DNA of 64,000 nucleotides, taken from Mytilus californianus. Taxonomy: Eukaryota > Mollusca > Bivalvia > Mytilida > Mytilidae. Under the pieces are notes generated by a model. The model saw only the letters and a list, made by a program, of their open reading frames with translations. It was not told the DNA's origin and ran no database searches. Every line of letters begins with the position of its first letter. The stretch's first letter is position 1. Below, in pieces: positions 57,376 to 64,000 of this stretch. Both the position numbers and the translations under genes were made by a program. The DNA lies in the NCBI RefSeq assembly GCF_021869535.1, contig NW_026262668.1, positions 13,376,348 through 13,440,347 of the forward strand. The letters run 5' to 3'.

Positions 57376-60300
57376 ATAAGTGTAACAAAAATTCTTTTGT
57401 GCAATGATACTATTGATATTTTTGATGATTGACCGAGCTCGACTACATTTGTTCTGTTTTTGAAGAGCAGAGGACCAAGGATACAGATATAACTAACAAC
57501 TATAAAGTTTCAAATGTTTGTCAAGAACTGAATTTCCAGGGAATTTCATAATGTGAAATGGATTTTTCACTCCCAGAAGACAATCACAAAGGTTTTTCAA
57601 AATTGCAGAAAATTTAAACTCACATGGTTACCTACAAATTTAACCGCATGTGTGAAATTGTCTCAGCATCCAAACATATTGAAGTATATTGGACAAACGA
57701 ATTGAAGAAAATGTTGGTATTACTGTCTAACTGAAATAAATTACATTTATTAACCCTCCAGAGGGCTGGTCATTTATTAACCCACCAGAGCCTCCCATCG
57801 ATTTTCCAACCCTCATTTTGGGTCCGAATTTGGGCCCCTATCCAAAAGAGAAATATGCTCTTTTTTTCCCAATTTTCAGCTCACAAATTCCCAATTGTAT
57901 ATAGACATTGTCACGAGAATTTGTTGGTGTCGTATCATGGTTTTATGTTCACAAATCTCTTGAATCTTGTTTGAAATTCATGCTGTTATTCCTCCTCAGA
58001 ATGCAGGATTTTGCACCTAATTTTTCAAAATTTTGTTGGGGGGCAAACCCCCCTAGCAAGTTGCATACAGCTTGTGCCATGTGCCCTCCGTATAGACTAA
58101 TATATTTTCCCTAAAGCCAACATTTCACGAACTTTTATTTCCAATTGCATGGGCCCCTTCCCCTAAACACTAGGAAAATCACTGCCTCCAGAGGGCTGGT
58201 CAATTCACAATTATTTGAATATTTGAAGTATATTTTTTGTATTTTTAAAAAGTAAGAATAAATATCTGCATGGTTAATGTACATGTTCCACCCTTTATCT
58301 CAGTTGCACACAAAAAATCAGTATTATCTTTGTAATTCAAACAACTAATCAAGACATTTTCTTCTTTATGCTCAACATCTTTTGCTATAGTTGGATATAT
58401 ATATAGGGTAGCCTTACACAGGACATAATGTGGCCCAATATCCTCTGCTGATATTTATAAAGGATTTCCTAATGGGTTTCCTAATATTTGGTGGGAACTG
58501 ATGTAGACATTTGTTTTTCTATCATGCTTGAATAAAACAAGAGAAACTTCCTTATTTCTCAATATTGATAGAGTTGACATGACTGCATTGAATTTGGGCT
58601 ATAAATAGAACAATGTTAAAGTTTACCTTTACCTGTAGCTATGCCCCAGTTATAATAACAGGTGAAATACAATGGTGACCTTGAGATGTGATATTGACTT
58701 CGTAAATCAATTAGAAACACATTCAAGTTAATGGTATTTGTAAAACCAGTTAGAAATTAATTAAGTAGTTTGATTTTTATGTAAAATACACAAAAATCTT
58801 GCTACACCTTTGATTAATTTGTGTGTGTTACATGTATGTTGTTTAATTTCAGATATTACAGATACAATGTAGAAGCATCTATTAAACTGTTTTCCACTAT
58901 AAATGAACTAATGAATACTTCTATTGAATTCTACTATTTGTTCTCACAGCTTTCTACATTAAATGATCATGCATATGAATACAACAATACCTAGCATAAA
59001 TTTTACTTATATCATGTTAGTCTTATTTTAAAAGATTACATTTTTACATTTAAATAAAATTGATAATGGAAATGGGGAATATGTCAAAGAGACAACAACC
59101 CCACCAAAGTTTATAATAACACGCTGCAGTTATTTCTGAATATATCGGTCAGACAGAGTGTCGGGTTTCTCTTTCCTGACAAAATAATCTTCTTTTACTT
59201 ATTTCTGATAATAAATTTAACGAATCATTATAAAGTTCTAAAAAGAATTTTGCAAAATGGGACTTGCATGAACCTAAATTTGAGTATTCATTTTTATTTG
59301 TGGGGAAACCAATTTTCATAGATTTGGTGGGTAAAGGTGGACCACAAATTTAAATGTTCAATATAGGACAATTTTCTTTATGTTTGTATGCAGACTTTGG
59401 CAAAACACAAAACCAAATATCCACACAAAAAAAACTCAATCTATAGTAGTAAACTATATATACATGTACATATTGTATACAGATCTATTAAGTACAATAT
59501 ATTTAAATATTTATACCCTGCGATATTTATGTCTGTTCTTGCACTACTTCAGTTTTATTGGTATATTTCCAAACAGGATACTAACTCAAATGTAGTTGGA
59601 TGTTTTGATATGTACAATTGTAAATCTTACTGTGCAAGAATCCCTTTTTAACTTTAGTGTTCATATCAATGTCTTTTTGTTCTCAGTTAATTATGTTACT
59701 AAAGTATATTGCACCATAAGTTGAAATTAGTTCAGCATTACTTTCTCTGTTCAAGACCTTCAGCTTTCATGAAGGTTTTTTTTAAATTGGTGAAAATTTC
59801 AAATTTGTTCAATTCCAAAATCTTCAAGCAAAGTCTTGAGGCCTGCTTGATTTTCATATTACAATTTCAGACAATAATCTTTCTTGTGAACAGAAATCAA
59901 GAGTTAAAAAAAAATTCATCATTTAACACAAGCTAAACAATTATGCAAGTTGCTGAACAAACGGAAGTTTTGTAGAATAATGCATAAGGCGTCCAAGGAA
60001 ATTCTGTTATATAATTATTTCCTTATAAATTAAAATATCAAACCACAATTACAAATTGAAAATTGACATATAAGGAAAACATGAGAATGACCTTATAACA
60101 CAGTAACCTTTATTAGATTCTTGTTTTAGTTACAATCATTTTTAAAGTGATCATGATTGTTAAGGTCTTTGGTTACAACTGGTTTATTTGATCATAAACA
60201 TTTTTAGTTGAAGTAACAGGTTTTCAATGCACTATCTGGGTAATTGTAACAGGCCTGCAGTCCACATTGAATACATGTGACCAGCCAACGATCCGGTCAA

Positions 60301-60520
60301 GGTTACACACATGTACTGACTACTGTAGTATCACATTCATTACATTGTGTATTTAAGATAAATACAGGTAGCTATCTGAATCATTAATGGGTTTTTTAAA
60401 CCAGTACACAACTTCAAAAAAAAATTTCTTCAGTACACAAAAAGATGCAAAAGTATATATATATGTACTATTGCCAAAGTAAAAACAAACATATTTAGTT
60501 TAGGGGTTCCTCCTGTAGAA
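57376..60520. other. Intergenic or intronic stretch: no gene seen
   Basis: Probably the upstream KANSL1 intron. It contains a reversed SINE-like tail at about 59062-59105 and a repeated GAGGGCTGGTCA at 57761 and 58190. No exon with KANSL1-like sequence was recognised. Confidence 0.45.
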
Positions 60521-60523
60521 TAA

Positions 60524-61460
60524 ACTGCTTCGCTTAGCGCAGCTAGAAACGCCCGCAGAGGTCCAACCCTGAACAGTTGGAGCAGAAATGGACACAATAT
60601 TCAAGCTTGATTCAGGTCTGAATTTGGATTGGAATTAAATATTTGACATATTATAGGTTTCTGAATAAATGTATTCGAAGAACTTAAATTTGTTATATGA
60701 ATTGAATTTATATTCAATTAAAGATTTCTTGCTGTTGTGCAATACTTAGTAAATCTGTTGTCAGACTATAAACAAATAAAGTTCAATTAATTCTCAATGC
60801 CATATTAGAAATTTATGAAAATAAAAAGGGAGCTTACATCAATAGATAAAAACAATTCACCAAAGTTTCATAAGAACTGGTGACAGCATTTTTGAGTTAT
60901 TGTCCGAAAACTGGAAAATCACCCCTTTTTTAATGAATAAAACCCCATAACTCAGAAATGTAAAATGTAAAATTTATAAAATTCTAAAGGGAGTTTACAT
61001 CAATACATACAAACAATTCACCAAAGTTTCATAAGAATTGCTGAAAGCATTTTTTGAGTTTTTGTCCGAAAACTGAAAAATCCCCCCTTTTTTTATGGAT
61101 AAAACCCTGCAACTCGGAAACGTAAAATCTATAATTTATAAAAATCAAAAGGGAGCTCATGTCAAAAGATATAAACAATTCACCACAATTTCTTGCAAGT
61201 TGGTGAAAGCATTCTTGACTTATTGTCCGAAAACTGGAAAATCCCCCTTTTTTTAATGAATAAAACCCCATAACTCGGAAACGTAAAATCTAAATTTTAT
61301 AAAAAACGAAAAGGAGCTCACGTCAATAGATATAAACAATTCACCAAAGTTTTATGCAAATTGGTTAAAGCATTCTTGAGTTAATGTCCGACATGTTGAC
61401 GACGGACAGACGGACGGACAACGGTATACCATAATACGTCCCATAAACGGGCGTATAAAA
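60524..61460 (+). mobile_element. Hairpin-ended element with four core repeats
   Basis: The head GCGCAGCTAGAAACGCCCGC then AGAGGTCCAACCCTGAACAG is homologous to the head at 55.55 kb. The core is four units of 161-162 bp (CAATTCACCA at about 60853, 61014, 61176 and 61338), unrelated to the core of that element. The tail has an ACGGACAGACGGACGG microsatellite, then hairpin ATACGTCCC...GGGCGTAT. Head ACGCCCG pairs with tail CGGGCGT. Confidence 0.75.
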
Positions 61461-61644
61461 ATAACGTGGTGGTGAGGTAGGTTAATTTAGCAATTTTTTT
61501 TACCTGTAATTATGAATGATAAATGCTGATATAAAACTGGAGGACCATAGTACCTATAGCCTAAATTGAAATTCAGAGGTTGCACATTTTCACGAAATTA
61601 AACACTAGTGTACTGCCAAATTTCATAATTCATTTTAAAAATAG

Positions 61645-62640
61645 ATGTGTATAGTGTCCACATGTGGACACAGATGATGCCCCCACTTGCATATTATATA
61701 GTTATAAAGGGACATAACTGATGCAGTAAAAGTGACGCTACCCAAACTTAAACTTGATCTGAGTTTTGTGGTAATAAGCATTGTGTGTAAGTCTCATAAC
61801 ATTTGGTTGAGGCTAACTTAACCCTTTCGCCGATGAGTCCCGGTTTACCGGGATTCACGCTTCAGACAGCTGACGATGAGTCCCGTTTTACCGGGATCGG
61901 AATACCTCTTTTATATTTCCCGCTCAAAACAGTGCAAACACGAGTTATCTTTCTTTGTTGAATACCCGGATGAAAGTGTAAACATGGCGCTTCCGTTTGT
62001 TGAAAACCGTGTCAAAATCAGAGGAAATTTACGGAATTTACGAGAATTTGAAATGAGGGAACATTATTTTTGGAAGAATTGAAGCCAAACTAGTATACTT
62101 TTTTGACATAAAATGTCGTTTTATGTACAAAACACTTGGAAAGGACATCGTTCAGTGTAAGGAATTTGTACAGCCTCATTCGACATTAAATTTTTTTTAA
62201 ATTTTGCCATTTTGGGTTAAAAAATTACGATTTTGGGTCAAAGAGCAGAATTTTGAGAATTTCACCTAGATAATGCTGAAAATTTGAAAATTTGAATATT
62301 TTATGAAGAAAAAATTATCAAAACATGAACAAAACTGTGAACATGGTGTTAGTGAATGAAATAAATACACAAATAACTACAGACAAGTTTTTATTGACAT
62401 TTATTATGAAGATCCCCCTCTTGAGTAATAGTAGCCAGGGAAACCATCGTCTCAGAGTAGCTTCTGTCTGGGCAGCTATCGGTGAAAGGGTTAAGTAGAG
62501 AACAGAAACTAAAAATTCAGCAATTTTTCTATTTGTAAACACGCATAACTCTAGAACGGTTGTGTATAAGTTTTATAACATTTGGTTGAGACAAACTAAA
62601 GTTAAAGATTGGAAACGACTACGGCGGGGGCATAAAAACC
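61645..62640 (+). mobile_element. Hairpin-headed element carrying a nested insertion
   Basis: The head GTGTCCACATGTGGACAC is a perfect palindrome, followed by GATGATGCCCCCAC. The core has AAAGTGACGCTACCCAAA. The end is ACGGCGGGGGCATAAAAACC. It is a homologue of 40156-40680, split at 61818-62494. Confidence 0.7.
61818..62494. mobile_element. piggyBac-like non-autonomous element, TTAA-flanked
   Basis: The left end is TTAA + CCCTTTCGCCGAT and the right end, inverted, is TTAA + CCCTTTCACCGAT. TTAA occurs at 61818-61821 and 62491-62494 with 669 bp between. A TTAA target with CCCTTT ends is the piggyBac pattern. The left part has two direct repeats of GATGAGTCCC with a TTTACCGGGAT palindrome. No transposase is recognised; a 68-codon frame at 61876-62082 has no known domain. 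Confidence 0.75.
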
Positions 62641-63450
62641 AATGAAGACATTAATCTCTTAATACACTTTACTACAAAATACCACAATTTAAATATTAAT
62701 GAAATTTTTTGGAGTTAAAAAAAACTAAAAATTAAACTTAAATTCAAAATAAACTATGTTGACAGTTTGTCAATCAACAAGCCTGTTTCAGTTTAATGTT
62801 GATTTTTTTTGATAATTAATTATCAGAAATTTGCTGTGTTCTTCTCAGAAGGCCCTATCAAAATTCTACTGGCCTCAGGCCAGCGGACCAGTGCTTAAGT
62901 CGACCCCTGATATAATATGATCTGTTACCAATAGATAAATGGATCAGTCCCAAATACAAATGTAGATGCACACATAAGCCTAGGCAAAAAAGAATGAAAA
63001 ATTCCCCTAGCTGCCTGTCTATTAAAATTTATAGCTGGAGCACTGACATGCCAAATGAGTACGAGTTGTCTTTCTAAGGAATCTAAAATGTGCCACAGGC
63101 CTCTACAATAACTTTTTTTTCAACTTGTCCAGTAGGACAAGTACAACCCAAAACTTACTTGTCCGAATGAAATTGGAACTTGTCCAAATCAAATCTTAAT
63201 AAGTTGATCCAAGGAACAAAATGAATTAAAACAACAGAACAGAATTTGATTTATATCTTTTGAAATACTTTTCAAAAATATGAGTCGAGAACAACTGAAT
63301 CTAGTCATGTCACAGGGCTTAGGTTCTAGTTTTCATCAATGCGAAAGTCTCATCAGACTCTGCACATGAGGCACCGTCTGATAGGCCTGTCAATGTACAC
63401 TCATTGGATTTGTATCCTGGTTGTTTAAGTTGAAAAAAGATTATTCAAAT
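62641..63450. repeat. Decayed dispersed-repeat sequence
   Basis: It includes GGCCTCAGGCCAGCGGACCA and several ACTTGTCC motifs with the palindrome ACTTGTCCAGTAGGACAAGT near 63123. No gene is recognised. Confidence 0.4.
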
Positions 63451-63464
63451 GCAATCAATAAAAA

Positions 63465-63545
63465 AAAAGAAGATGATGTATGATTGCCAATGAGACAACT
63501 CTCTGCAAGAGACCAAATGACACAGAAATTAACAACTATAGGTCA
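63465..63545 (-). repeat. Dispersed-repeat tail, reversed
   Basis: GATTGCCAATGAGACAACTC, AGAGACCAAATGACACAGAA and ATTAACAACTATAGGTCACC match the reverse of the family at 25.9-26.3 kb. Confidence 0.65.
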
Positions 63546-63679
63546 CCGTATTGCAAGTATTGTTTCTTTCTACATATGATCAAATATGATTTTGTGAATT
63601 TTATGGTAAATAATTTCTTCTTTTTTATTTAAAAAATATTTTTGTTAAAAAAATTACCGGTATGGTGTTTGTTATAAAG

Positions 63680-63998
63680 CAACAGAATAAGGTAGGAAAA
63701 CAGAATAAGGTAGGAAAACAAGGTACTGATTTGTCTTGGTCCCGAAATGTCTCCTGCCTTTCCAAACTGTCTATTAATCATGTCTATTAAATATGTCTCC
63801 TACGGTGCCAAACTGTCTATTAAACTTAGGAGGAATCATTTCCCAGCTGGTGAAGAACTGTCTTGTAAAGTTACCTTTTCTACAAAGCGCACTGATTCGG
63901 ATCAGTAAAACTGGTTTCCGAAATATAGTATGCCTTTTACCTATTAAAAAGTATCTGACAAAGATCCAGTTTAAAATTATCGGTTTGCAAGTAAACAT
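63680..63998. other. Window end: short direct repeats, no gene
   Basis: AGAATAAGGTAGGAAAAC occurs twice at 63685-63720, and an ATGTCTCCT...CCAAACTGTCTATTAA motif occurs twice at 63747-63820. No coding family recognised. Confidence 0.5.
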
Positions 63999-64000
63999 GT

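Noticed and set aside
61876..62082. 68-codon frame inside the piggyBac-like element
   Set aside because: Too short and without a DDE or other transposase motif to call a gene.
57376..63998. Upstream KANSL1 exons
   Set aside because: Several donor-like sites exist on the minus strand but none is preceded by sequence resembling KANSL1, so no exon was called.

Overview
The window looks like AT-rich nuclear DNA of a bivalve mollusc, most likely a Mytilus-type mussel. This is inferred from three things: genes split by GT-AG introns, animal gene families (axonemal dynein, KANSL1), and dense dispersed repeats whose tails resemble those common in mussel genomes. No bacterial, organellar or CRISPR features were seen. 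Names rest on motif recognition by eye; no database search was possible.

Layout. (1) 1-16513, plus strand: the 3' part of an outer-arm axonemal dynein heavy chain (DNAH9/11/17 class). Ten exons with consistent phase encode about 1249 C-terminal residues, from the end of the microtubule-binding stalk to the stop. (2) 16.9-22.7 kb: intergenic, with a 1.6 kb inverted-repeat transposon, reverse-transcriptase debris and a tandem repeat. (3) 22719-27570, minus strand: four phase-compatible exons that probably form one gene: a HEPN domain with an RNxxxH motif, a coiled coil, a second HEPN-like domain without that motif, and two membrane segments. (4) 27.6-40.7 kb: repeat-rich, with a retroelement C-terminal remnant, a nested tandem-core element, tRNA-like SINE heads, two near-perfect foldbacks and a tandem segmental duplication. 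(5) 44800-54997, minus strand: the last six coding exons of KANSL1 (NSL complex scaffold), including the PEHE domain, perhaps with a 3.9 kb 3' UTR down to about 40.92 kb. (6) 55-64 kb: nested repeats, including a TTAA-flanked piggyBac-like element.

The three genes show no functional link: cilia motility, a probable innate-immune or RNA-processing factor, and chromatin acetylation. Three signals stand out: the asymmetric double-HEPN membrane gene; a minisatellite that has copied the 5' splice site of dynein exon 8 about five times; and a superfamily of hairpin-ended elements whose head and tail sequences change together while staying complementary.
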